Part shown: positions 22,889-32,944 of the stretch, in pieces
Numbering within the stretch: the stretch's first letter is position 1
Layout: the number at the start of each line of letters is the position of its first letter
Assembly: GCA_001579985.1 (NCBI GenBank)
Contig: LRSR01013591.1
Location: forward strand, 1 to 45,000
Direction: 5' to 3'
Length of the DNA stretch: 45,000 nt
Source of the DNA: Hypsibius dujardini
Taxonomy: Eukaryota > Tardigrada > Eutardigrada > Parachela > Hypsibiidae
Position numbers and translations under genes: made by a program
The notes under the pieces: generated by a model
Databases searched by the model: none
The model's input: only the letters and a program-made list of their open reading frames with translations
Told to the model about the DNA's origin: nothing

Positions 22889-24177
22889 TTCCGACTGGGG
22901 CGATGTAAGCCGCGCGGCCCCTCCGCGCCGATGATATAAATCAAGCCCAAATCGGCTGCAGCGAACAAACACAAAAATGGTAATCCCCGCTTGTCATCCG
23001 GACGCCGGCACAATCGAGCCTCCTCCACTGTTGACTTTTTCCGCTCACTCTCCCTCTCCGCGTCTCTCTCTTTCCCTCTCTCTGTTGTCGTCGCTTTCTT
23101 TCTTCGCCGCGCTCCGTCACAGTTTCAGGTCACCAGACAATGTTAGGCGAAATTCCTCCTGCTTATTCCGCTGGAAAATTCAATCTACCACGACGTTTTT
23201 GATGCGGTATCCGGGAATCGGGAGAAGAGATACCATTCCAAGCAGCTGAATATCTTGACGAAAATGAATGCCTGTCTGCGATGAGTGGCGAGCAAAAGAT
23301 GATCCGCGACAATGAAGACCACTTGAGTTTGGAGGAGGGAAATGCGAAGGATAATCCTTCCTGCCTGTCAGAATGAAGAGAGAGAGAAAGGGGTAAAGTT
23401 ATTGGCCAACTTCGTTGTTGGGGGCGTGGATAATTTTCCGCAGATTAGGCCATAAATAAAATGTTATGCATCCATCACATAACGACAAAATTATTCAGTA
23501 CAGATATTTATTTCAAGCGGCAAAATATCTCTAGCAAATATCTCAAAATTGCATTTAAATATTTATAAAAAAATATTTGACATGTATATCAAATTTAAAA
23601 ACTACGACAAAACCAGGACCACACTGAATTTAGAGACTTAAAACGTTCGGTTTACCTTCGCAATAACAGTCGACTGTTAGTCCATTTGAAAAACAAACGT
23701 TTAAGGCACGCTTTTTCAACCTCTTAATACCCTCCTCAGTCATTTTGTTGACTATTTAATGATTTGGATTAACCTAATGGCGAAAGTTGTCGATCAGAGT
23801 TTCCTTCTGCGCTTTTACACTTTGACTTTTGTATTACCAAGAGTCCTTCTTTATTGGGAGTCGAATAGTCGAATAGCATACAAATATTTCCCATGTTATG
23901 AGGGTGAAGAGGGAGCTACGTAGCTCATCATTGCACCAGACCGGAAGTCTCCCGGACGCATCATTAATTCCGCCCCTGTGTACTAGCAGTACATAATTCA
24001 CTGAACACCAATCGAAGGGCCTCTAAAGCTTCTATGCGTAGATACCAGCTAGAGCAGCACTGCAGCTCACGTCAGTTCGATTCAGATCGCATTCTGATTG
24101 CGTGATGATTTGTTCTAGCTAGAGGCATCTACCTCAAAAAAAAGCTAGAACAAGGTAGCCGAAACGCGCAACTCATG
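22889..24177. promoter_or_regulatory. Laminin 5' flank with GA/CT tract
   Basis: Upstream region of the laminin gene (minus strand). A CT-rich tract on the plus strand at about 23045-23095 reads as GAGAG repeats on the gene's strand, a type of sequence bound by GAGA-like factors in insects. No clear TATA box. A weak inverted repeat lies at about 24038-24132. The remainder (23300-24030) is AT-rich intergenic sequence with nothing recognised. Promoter role is inferred from position. Confidence 0.35.
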
Positions 24178-25802
24178 TCAGTTTCTTGCTGATCCCGCGA
24201 TGAGGTCCAGCACACTATCGTAATTGTCCTCATCGATCGCAGAGTCGTCTTCAGGTGGCGCTGCGGTGTCGTCCTCATCGTGAGCAACCTCAGAATCTTC
24301 TTCATCAGCTGCGCCCGCGTCCTGCTCAACTGCGAAAGGGGGAAGCCAACCGAATACAATCAAGGAATACTAAAGATTTCCAGAAAAAAGCTGACTAACT
24401 GGATGAATTTTGAAGGAGGTCTTGGTCACGATGACGGTCTTCCCGCAGCGCCTTGAACTCCATCCGTTCCTTCTTCCTCGCCAGCGATCGAAGATTGATC
24501 GCACGATTCGCCCCAAAAATACTGCTGAGCACAGCGTCGCGAGTGCCTTCCGTGCCGCCAGCCGCCATCAATTCCGGTAGCGTGACGCTCTTTTCCACGT
24601 AGTACGAGACGTCGTCAGCGTCAGTCACCGCGATGATCCATCCCTTCTCCGTGGTAAAATTTAACGTCTGCAGCGCAACATCAAAATCCTTAATTTCTTC
24701 GCGTAGTTCGTGTCGCGTTTGACCACTGAGGGTCGCAGTGCGGAAAATCCCCGGCAGGACGTACACGAGCAGCGGTATGCTCCTCGGCGAGGATTCAAGG
24801 TGGTCTGCAAGTAACAAAAATATCACTCGTATCCGTTTTAATGCTGACCTTGTACTACGTATACTGCAAAATTCACTGAAAACTCCAGCGCGTTCCATTT
24901 TAGATAAACTTTAATTTAAATCGCTAAAATCTAAAGACATCACAACATTGATAGTAATGCTTCTCTTGACTACTGAACTTTGTTCATATTTTAACGCAAT
25001 GCAAAGTTTTCGATTGAACGATCGATTGATTGATTACAACACGAACTCAAATGAGAGCAAAAACAGTCTTTTTTAGTAGGGATGTACCGTATTCCGGTGA
25101 CAAGCTGTACGTCCATTGCCAAAGCGAAGCATTCACATGATTAGGGAAACAATATTACAGGCAAAAGAGCATCGCAAGCAAACAGCCTTCGCGTTGTTTA
25201 AAATAATGTGCAACAATCGATGAATCAATGAGAATAAGGACGCAGAAAAATAGACAACGTGAATCAATTAACGTAAGCAAGCAGAGGAGGCCTGTCATGA
25301 ATGCATTCGTTTGATTGATCTGTTGACGAGCATAATTATAGATCTCCATGAAATATTGGCCCCGCCGCTTTCTGTATCCTACACTCTCGAGCTTGCAAAA
25401 AGAAGCATTTTTCCACCCGACATCAGGTGAATGAGCTAGTTTATTTACTTCACCTGGGGGCTGTGATTCTGATGGTTCCTTCCCCACAAGAAGTACCAAC
25501 TGCAATTTTCCGCTGTAAATCAAGCTCAAGTCGGTGAACCGTTGCCGATGATGGAGGTCCGCAATGACGCGATAGATGTGGCTGGACGTTTGCCATTTCG
25601 GATTGAGGGTCCAGTGGGAAGCTTGGAGGATATGCAGGATTTGCAGCGGAGAAGATACTGTGCCGCAGTGACTGATACTCGGCGCCAGACCAATTATTTC
25701 CACGTGGTTTCCCTGAGGCAGAGGGATTTTTTCGAGTCGCAAGTATGGTTCCGCTAAAAACTGGCCGTCCGGGAAAGGGGCTTCCAGGTGATGGGACATC
25801 AT
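24178..25802 (-). CDS. Unrecognised 301-aa protein with acidic C-terminus, three exons
   Basis: Exons 25454-25802, 24400-24804 and 24178-24329 join in phase (349+405+152 = 906 nt). Donor GTGAAG to acceptor TTGCAG for intron 1; GTTAGT to TCGCAG for the 70-bp intron 2. I do not recognise the family. Residues 1-116 look globular (IYRVIADLHHRQRFTDLSLI, then LQLVLLVGKEP); residues 130-200 include IPLLVYVLPGIFRTATLSG and GWIIAVTDADDVSYYVEKS, strand-like segments. Residues 200-250 are basic and probably helical (NLRSLARKKERMEFKALRED). The last 50 residues are strongly acidic (DEEDSEVAHDEDD and more). No signal peptide or transmembrane segment in the spliced model, so it is probably an intracellular protein. 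It is transcribed away from uridine phosphorylase. The domain logic (structured core, basic helix, acid tail) would suit an adaptor or chromatin-associated protein, but that is only a guess. Confidence 0.7.
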
Positions 25803-25879
25803 CTTTGAGATGTATATAGTAAAGTATAGTATATAGTAAACAGAAACTGGTTACTGGTTAATGCATTGTTAGACTAATG

Positions 25880-26200
25880 CGCTATATGCGTCAGCCGTTT
25901 CGGTAGTGATTGGATAAAATTATCAGCTACGCCCACTCTATTTCAAATGGATTTTCTGATTGGTCATACTCAAATAACTGTGCTATTAGTCAACTGATCA
26001 ATCAAGGGCTTATCGACGTTGCACAACAAGACGGTCATCCTCATTGGATGACCCCAAGGGCTGGACTCATATTCCCGCCTTTTGGTCGGCCGCACCTCCC
26101 GATTTTACCAATCGGGCCTCACTCGTACTCCCAGCTTCGCACCCAGTCAGCACATGATGATTTTCCGGAGATAAAAAGGCGCTGATATTTTTTTCTCGTA
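25880..26200. promoter_or_regulatory. CCAAT-rich divergent promoter region
   Basis: Between the 301-aa gene (start 25802, minus) and uridine phosphorylase (start 26415, plus). GATTGG at 25908 and 25958, ATTGG at 26043 and CCAAT at 26108 are NF-Y-type boxes in both orientations. A TATA-like ATAAAAA lies at 26171-26177 for the plus gene. It fits a shared bidirectional promoter of housekeeping type. Confidence 0.5.
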
Positions 26201-26255
26201 GTCCGTCTCAACTCACTTTATCTTTTCAATCTCAAGCTGCCGATTTCTTCACAAC

Positions 26256-26318
26256 AGTACGTCCTTCCCTTTTCGGTTGACATATAGCTTGCCACTTTTA
26301 ATTCAATTTTCATTTCAG
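26256..26318 (+). other. Possible intron in the uridine phosphorylase 5' UTR
   Basis: ACA followed by GTACGT, and about 60 bases later a pyrimidine-rich TTCATTTCAG before AGGGC. Good donor and acceptor upstream of the start codon; cDNA is needed to confirm. Downstream to 26414 the leader carries repeated CAATCAAGC/TCAAGCGAT motifs. Confidence 0.35.
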
Positions 26319-26414
26319 AGGGCACAATTTCATTTTCATTCAATCAAGCGGTCAAGCGATCAATCACTCATATAGACGGAGCAAACCGGTTTCCGTCAAT
26401 CAAGCAATCAAGCG

Positions 26415-29400
26415 ATGGATCGCCCATTGCATTCCGGGACGAGCACTCCCGCGGAATATGTCCCGACAGATCTGGTCGACTCCGAGGAGGACGTCATCAC
26501 CAGCCTGATGAAGTACCAGGCGTTGCTGGAGAAGGACTTTCGCGGCACCGGAATGGACGTGGAGGTGCTGTTGCGGCAGTTTGCTCGCTTACGAGCAGCC
26601 ATTCAACGCCGGACTTCGGACGTTGGTCAAATTGGAGATCCGTGAGTTGACGCTCAACTTTTCAATGGTTTTGGAAATGCACAATTTTTTTCGGTGTCTT
26701 TAGGAGTATTTTCCGTGTGCCGAATCGTTATGTGCAAAAGGCGCGGGATAACGGGGAAACCGATCATTTGTATCATTTGGGCTTAGTGGTTACTGCCGAC
26801 AAGACGGCCGAAGCTTTTCAGGACATCAAGGTATGCATTTCTATTGCAAATGCTTTCCCAAAGTTTTGAGCGTATCAGTTTGTGGGAGACATGCTCGAGG
26901 CTTGCTTGCTGTGGCGTTATAGAATTCGAGGGGGGAGAGAAATAATGACTGTTTGTGTTCAATCGCTCGATCGATCGATTGAGGCGAAAGATAATAGTAA
27001 ATTAATCTTGTCGGTCGATTTTTGAACCCAAAAGGTAAGATGATTTCCCCTAATTTTGCATTAATAAGAAGAGATTAACAGCGATTCTGTTGTTTCATTT
27101 CATTGTTTTTTTGTTCAGTTGCTCAAAGATATTATTTTTCTTTTCTTGGTAGGCTTCCGATAAGTTCGAGGAACGATTGCGATAATATCGTAGTACCTTC
27201 TTTAAGATCGGAAATTCTTTGAATCAACGCCAGGGGTCTCAAACACTATTTTCGATCAGGAAGTGTAAGGATGACAAGCTATTGTTTTCCGGTATTAGTT
27301 TTGTTTTATAGTAAGGAAACGCTATTACAGTAGGTGACTTCCGATTTCCGACATGATGGGATACGTTGTTTATTTATTTATTTCCTAAACTGTTTAGAAT
27401 TTTGATTTCAAAGTATGCAAATTCTAATTTTCACTTTATTTTATGTTTTAGTTTGCCATTTTAATTTAAATTAGATTTTTGAATTATCAAGGATTACTGT
27501 ACTTGATAATTGTCCTTTATTGCTACTATAAATTGAAATCATTATCAAATTTTGAATTAAATATGGGCAAATTTTTTATTTTATTTTACATTTATTTTTC
27601 CTCCAGACGGCGCTGACCGATTGATTTGTTGATCGTATTTTTTCATTTTGGTTTCAGTATGTCTGCGTGGGCGGGACGCCGAGCCGGATGCGCGGGTTTG
27701 CGGTGTTGTGCCTGGAAGCCCTACAAATCAAGGTGCCCACAGGCCTCGGCGTCACGGATCTTTGTGGAGGGTACGTTTGCTGAGTCAAATCCTTCTATAA
27801 TCAAAACTTTGCATGGCATGCGTGACAAAGACCGATCAGAATTTGCCATATCTTACTTTTCGCGCGTTATAATAATTGTTATTTTCAGGCACGCGAGATA
27901 CGTCATGTACAAAGCGGGTCCGGTTCTCACCGTCAGCGTAAGTGAAGTGTGCTGGCTTTGGTTCAGAGGTCTTGCTTTTGAGGTATTGGAGCTTCTGCCC
28001 TCTTGTGTGGAAGCTTTTTCACCCCCTCTTGTCTCGAGATCAAGGCCAATTCAGCGCTCATTGTGTCGTTCTTTTTGTGTCCTATCAAAACTGCTGTCAG
28101 CCAAGTACTAGTAAAACTGATTGTTATCACGTGTCGCAGCTGAGTTTTCTCATCAAAATCAGCAGATTCTGTTTTGATTGAGTAAACAACAAATCAGCTG
28201 GTTCCCGTTTTACGTAACTTTGCATGTATTCATACTGGCAAATAGTGCCAGATACTGGTATATCGTCAGTAGTGCGATTAAAATAACTCACCTCTAATTA
28301 CCGCATCAAAAATGGTTGAAAGAGGATTCATATTTGGATAAAATCAAGAAAAAGAAGTAAATATCGTTCTATTATCAATTCTAGTTTTATTATTTAATTA
28401 AGCTCCATTACAAAGGTTTGTTAGAAGGGTGTTTTTGTTTATGTCCCGTCTGTCTGTCTGCCTGCCTATCTGTCTGTCTGGCTCACTGTTTGTGGGTTGC
28501 CTAACTGTATGCCTGTCTCTCTATCTCCGTCTGTCTATTTGCTGTCTCTCTGTCTGTCTGCCTTTCTGCCTGCTTGCTTGCTTGTTTATCTGTTTGGCTG
28601 GCTGGCAGGCGGGCTGGTTGCTTGATTAATTGACTGATAATCTATCTGCCTGAAAGTATGTATGCATGTCTGTCTGTTTATCCACATGTCTGTCTATCCG
28701 TAGTTGCTCACTCTCGGTCAGTGTAATTTCGTTTTCGTTCTGCAGCACGGAATGGGCAACCCAAGTCTCTCCATCATGCTTCACGAAGTCCTCAAGCTCC
28801 TCCACTACGCCCAGGCCTCGAAAGACGTCAAATTTATCCGTATCGGCACCTGCGGCGGCGTGGGTGTTCCCGGAGGGACCACCGTTATCTCCGACCGTGT
28901 CTACAACGGCATCTACGAAAGCTTCTACGATCAATACATCCTGGGCAAACTGGTTCGTCGTCCGGCCTCTCTGGACCGGAAGCTGTGCCGCGACCTGATG
29001 TTCCACGCCACCAAGCCCGGGATCAGCCTGCCCGTGGTGGTGGGCAACACGATGTGTGCGGACGACTTTTATGAGGAACAGGCGCGGATTGACGGGGCCT
29101 TCTGCGAATTCTCCAACCAAGATCGGCGGGATTTTATGGAGAAGTGCTATCTGGACTATGGGATTCGCAATTTTGAGATGGAATCGTTGGCTTTCGCTGC
29201 CATGACACATCACGCCAAACTTAGGGGTAAAAATTTGATTCGTCCTGCGTGATCGGACCTTAATTTGGCGACGAAGGAAAAATTGTTATTATTATGTGTA
29301 TCATATTTCTAAAAGATACGGTGGAATAATATGGAATGAAACAATTAAGATTGTTGATTAAGATAATTTGGCGTACGAGGAAATCATAAATGTAACATAT

Positions 29401-29974
29401 TTTTATAAAATACAATGAATGTAAAATGAATATGAAATACAATAATTAAAATTATACGAATATAATTAAAAATATGATGTTATCTTTCATTATTGTGTAT
29501 TTAGTTTATGATTTTACGTTTTCAGCCGCGGTGGTGTGTGTGGTCATTGTCAATCGCCTCGAATCGGATCAGATTGCGGTGGAGGTGGAGCAGCACCTGG
29601 AGGACTGGACGTGTCGACCGCAACGCATCGTCGCCGAACTGATTAAGCACGAGCTTATGGATAGCGCCAACGGCGTCGACAACGACCTTCAGATTCTCCG
29701 CCAGGAGCTGGCAACCACCACCGACCACCTCTACCCGTCGGTCAATTTTCCTTACATTATTGGCACGGGAAACGGTACAGACTCAGCGATGAGTTCTTCC
29801 CGCGGGGAGTCCTCGTTGAGTTTGAGTCAGCCCGTTACGCCGGATGAGGATCGGAAGGTGATGAACGGTCGTGCGGGTATGATGGCGACCGCGTCGTCAC
29901 TCTTGACTGCCGGATCAGGAGCTTTCAAGTCGGTAGAGCCGGTGCCGGTTGGTGATGAGGTTCTCCTAAAGTAG
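26415..29974 (+). CDS. UPP: Uridine phosphorylase (eukaryotic UPP1/UPP2 type)
   Basis: Pyrimidine salvage enzyme: uridine + phosphate to uracil + ribose-1-phosphate, cytosolic. Exons 26415-26641, 26704-26830, 27658-27770, 27889-27937, 28746-29226 and 29526-29974 are in phase (1,446 nt, 481 aa). Conserved blocks in order: DHLYHLGL; YVCVGGTPSRMRGFA; YVMYKAGPVLTVSHGMG; KFIRIGTCGGVGVPGG (phosphate and ribose site, about 28843-28875); VVVGNTMCADDFYEEQ.RIDGA; NFEMESLAFAAM (EMES nucleoside-binding motif, 29175-29186); AAVVCVVIVNRLESDQI; RPQRIVAELI. These follow the human UPP1 order closely. Compared with human UPP1 (about 310 aa) it has an extra N-terminal segment of some 60-80 residues and a Ser/Thr-rich C-terminal extension of about 100 residues after the last conserved helix. 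Start Met chosen as the first in-frame ATG; upstream there are stops. Confidence 0.95.
26831..27657 (+). other. Uridine phosphorylase intron 2
   Basis: 827-bp intron, AT-rich. It contains a CGATCGATCGATTGAG palindromic run near 26966. No array or inverted element recognised. Confidence 0.6.
28445..28705. repeat. CTGT/CTGC array in uridine phosphorylase intron 4
   Basis: About 260 bases of imperfect CTGT, CTGC and CTTG units, ending 40 bases from the exon 5 acceptor. Same vocabulary as the laminin intron arrays, so the expansion is not locus-specific. The rest of intron 4 (27938-28444) is unremarkable. Confidence 0.9.
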
Positions 29975-30238
29975 ATTAATATTTCTTATTATCCACTTCA
30001 AATTTCTTTGAAATTCGCAATGTCCTGATGTGTCTTCCCAGTTATTTGAACGCTTTGACTCTATATTCGGTGGATGTTTATTTTACTGCTTGAATAATTT
30101 ATCCTATTCTTATTCCTACTTTTCGATGTCTGCACATTCTACCTGCCCATCGGTTGGCCTTGGAGGTGGGCGGTTTTGTCCATGAAAAAACTTGCTAGCT
30201 GTGGAAATATGTAAGTAAGAATGCACCTGTCAGGAATG
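29975..30238. other. Uridine phosphorylase 3' flank
   Basis: Likely 3' UTR and terminator region. No AATAAA on the plus strand near the stop; AATAAT occurs about 120 bases after it. No other feature. Confidence 0.4.
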
Positions 30239-31045
30239 TACTTACTTGGGAACGTTTTCAGCTGTCGGATTCAGAACCGTTCCAAAATATTTTTTTCATT
30301 GAGACCTAATTTAGTAATGAATTAAAAAATTTATTTTGCCGGTCAAGCTAAAAAAATTTTTTGTCGGTGAATTTTCAAAGTTGGCAGTTGTCTCAATGGA
30401 CTTGCTGCTGTGTACCGTCAATTGATTGTTTGATTGAAATCGTGTGTAGATTGTTCGGTTGATTTTTGATTGATTGGCGTATATTTTGTCATAATGGTTT
30501 GGCTGCCCATTGATTGCTTGATTACGTTCTTCAGCATCGTCATTCAGTTGATTGTTGATTGACACCACATCTGCACTTTGGTGTTCACTCAAACTACAAC
30601 CAAAAAGTTAGTCAATCAACAATCAACCAAATGAACAGCACATACCTTTCAATCAAGCAATCAATCGACGGCACACGCCAGCAAGTCTGTTGAGACAATT
30701 ACCGTTAATTGATTGCTTGATTGAAAGCTATGTGCTGTTCATTTGATTGATTGTTGATTGACTAACTTTTTGGTTTTAGTTTGAGTGAACACCGAAGTGC
30801 AGATATAGTGTCAATCAACAATCAACCGAACAGTCTGCACACAATTTCAATCAAATAATCAATTGACGGTACACAGCTGCAAGTCCATTGAGACAACTGC
30901 CAACTTTGAAAAGTCACCGACAAAATTTTTTTTTAGCTTGACCGGCAAAATAAATTTTTAAATTCATTACTAAATTAGATCTAAATGAAAAATATATTTT
31001 GGAACGGTTCTGAATTCGACAGCCGAAAACGTTCCCAAGTTAGTA
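30239..31045. mobile_element. Long fold-back element (about 0.8 kb palindrome)
   Basis: Left arm 30239 to about 30670 and right arm about 30704-31045 are inverted copies at roughly 90% by eye. They share TTGGGAACGTTTTC, then TCAGAACCGTTCCAAAATAT, then TTATTTTGCCGGTCAAGC, then AGTTGGCAGTTGTCTCAATG, then GTGTACCGTCAATTGATT, and meet at a 30-nt loop near 30685. The left arm has about 85 extra bases rich in ATTGATTG. Ends are TACTTACTTGGG and CCCAAGTTAGTA. No coding capacity. Non-autonomous DNA transposon of fold-back type by structure; no convincing target-site duplication. Confidence 0.75.
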
Positions 31046-31127
31046 TGAACACCATCAAAGCGTTTTTTTCGTTTACGCGATGGATAGGTATAGAGTAGAG
31101 CATAGTATTAATTGGCTAGGTTAATTG

Positions 31128-31561
31128 GTGAGGGCTAGGCTCACAACCCGGCACAACCGTTTTAAGTTATACTGTAAATTGCCATGCCCACAACCTTTTC
31201 CCCAAAGGTTGGGCATAACCCTTTTCTATGGATACAACCTTTTTTTCCAAAACCCATTAAAACCTGGGGTTAGCCAATTAGGAATGGCAAGACAAAACGA
31301 AAAACTAAAACACTTAGTTACTAAGCTAACATTTTTAGTTGCTGTACTAAAAGTATAGGAACCGTACTAATCAATGGTTCTGTTATTTTGGCTTTTTGGA
31401 AACAGCTATTGTCAAATTTAAGTATTTCATTTTTCAGAGAAAAAACGTGTTCCTAGAAAAAGGTTGTGGGCATAGCAATTGAAAATTGAAAAGGTTATGT
31501 TGGTTGTGAGCATAGCATAAGGTTGTGCCGGACTGTGACTTGTGAGCATAGCCCTCTCCTT
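31128..31561. mobile_element. MITE-like element with candidate 7-bp target duplication
   Basis: Inverted termini: GAGGGCTAGGCTCACAA on the left and, reverse-complemented, GAGGGCTATGCTCACAA on the right. Further inside, CCGGCACAACC and ATGCCCACAACCTTTT recur inverted. TTAATTG flanks both sides (31121-31127 and 31562-31568), a plausible target-site duplication. 434 bp with no coding content; class II non-autonomous element. Confidence 0.65.
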
Positions 31562-31568
31562 TTAATTG

Positions 31569-32814
31569 TTACACTCGTAAACACTACTGGCTGCCACGAT
31601 TATTAACACATCTGTAATTTTTCTTTATATTTATACTACTACCAGGATACCGCCATTCTGCCATATGTCATCGGCGTTATTAGAAAGCAAATCTCGTGCA
31701 AATATTTCCTCACAGGTCACTTTTGCTTTGAAGTTTACACTCCCATGAAAAGTAAGGGTCGAGAGCACGGTCGTAATATATGGAACCCTCATTGAACAAA
31801 CAATTTCCGATCATAATCATATCTTCTCCAAGCACGTCAGAGTTTGTCATAACAAAGTGTCAATTTCTTTGCTCTCTCTCTTTCTGCGCATAGTCACCCT
31901 CAGACAGAAATCTCCGACGTCCCCTAATGAGCCGCGAAATATGCAACCAATGTGGTTATATATATATATATATATGTGAGTTTAGCGCGCTCCGTGTTTG
32001 TATGTTACTGTCTGTCGCGTTATTAATGAACCCGTTAACCAAGTCTGCCTAAAGACGGCGAGAATCTTCTTTCGAATCTCCGTGTCTGTGTGCCTCTCAC
32101 TTTCAAACGAAGGGAAGAGACGAAGAGACGCGACAAGGGATGTGACGCGGTGGGACACGCTTGTCAAAACGGTTGTCATCCGAGCGTGTCGGGATCGCGG
32201 TTGGCGTTTCCGTAAATGGTCCATTTAAAATGTGCGCCTTTAGCTGGATAACAAGCATGACCATTAACAAGACAGCCAGCAGCAGCACTGACCGAGGAGG
32301 CTCTCTTTCCTTCATGGTTGAAATCAATTTTGTTTGGCGGCCGGGTCGCGCTCGGGATCGCTCATCATTATGGCCATTAAAAATGGCGCGAGCGAGCGTT
32401 TCACTTTAATAAGGCTTCTAACCACCATCACCATCGATAGATAACTGGCCTACGCCTCCTCCTCATAAACATCCGTCCCCATCAACGCCAACGTTTATCC
32501 TAACTCTATTTAACGAGAGTATAACGAGGGACATTATTAGAAATATATTTATACATGATACACTCGCTCATTCATTTTCATTCAACTGGCGCTAAACACG
32601 CAATGCCTCTTTAAATTGGCGTTTGCTGTAGTTACACTCTGCTTCTACTTTTCACTATTCTTCTTCGAGAGCGGCTAAAATTGCTCCACTTTACGCTCGC
32701 TCTGATTCTTTTGCGCGTTGCGTTTACGTTCCGCCATGTGATGATTTAAATAGACAATTTTATTTTCTGGCTGTCCCAATTATATTAGTGTCTCCGTGAG
32801 GCAAGTCGGCCGGC
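31569..32814. other. Intergenic region upstream of the homeobox gene
   Basis: Contains a (TA)n run at 31957-31976, a short palindrome GCCATTAAAAATGGC near 32371, and several TAAT/ATTA words. GC content is higher around 32100-32420, with open but unconvincing frames. It is the probable cis-regulatory region of the homeobox gene; no specific site can be assigned. Confidence 0.4.
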
Positions 32815-32820
32815 TATAAA
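32815..32820 (+). promoter_or_regulatory. TATA box of the homeobox gene
   Basis: TATAAA in a GC-rich context (CCGGCTATAAACAAG). A start site near 32845 would give a leader of about 100 bases before the ATG at 32945, a normal arrangement. Confidence 0.55.
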
Positions 32821-32944
32821 CAAGATCGCAGTCAAGTGATTTCATACTATTTTTCTCCGCACGTCTTTATTCTCTTTTTCGTCCGCGCTTCGACGGACGG
32901 CCGCAGTCGAACTTGTGAGTGTCCTGTTTGAGTGGTCCGTTCAT

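Noticed and set aside
22977-23249. 91-codon plus-strand frame with Ser/Leu runs
   Set aside because: It is the antisense of the CT/GA-rich laminin promoter tract, a simple-sequence artefact.
24038-24132. Weak inverted repeat GTAGAT..AGCTAGA in the laminin 5' flank
   Set aside because: Only about 20 imperfect bases pair; not enough to call an element or RNA.
27626-28111. 161-codon plus-strand open frame
   Set aside because: It overlaps uridine phosphorylase exons 3 and 4 in a different frame; the enzyme frame is conserved and spliced.
28626-29213. 195-codon minus-strand frame
   Set aside because: Antisense shadow of uridine phosphorylase exon 5, whose codon composition keeps the opposite strand open.
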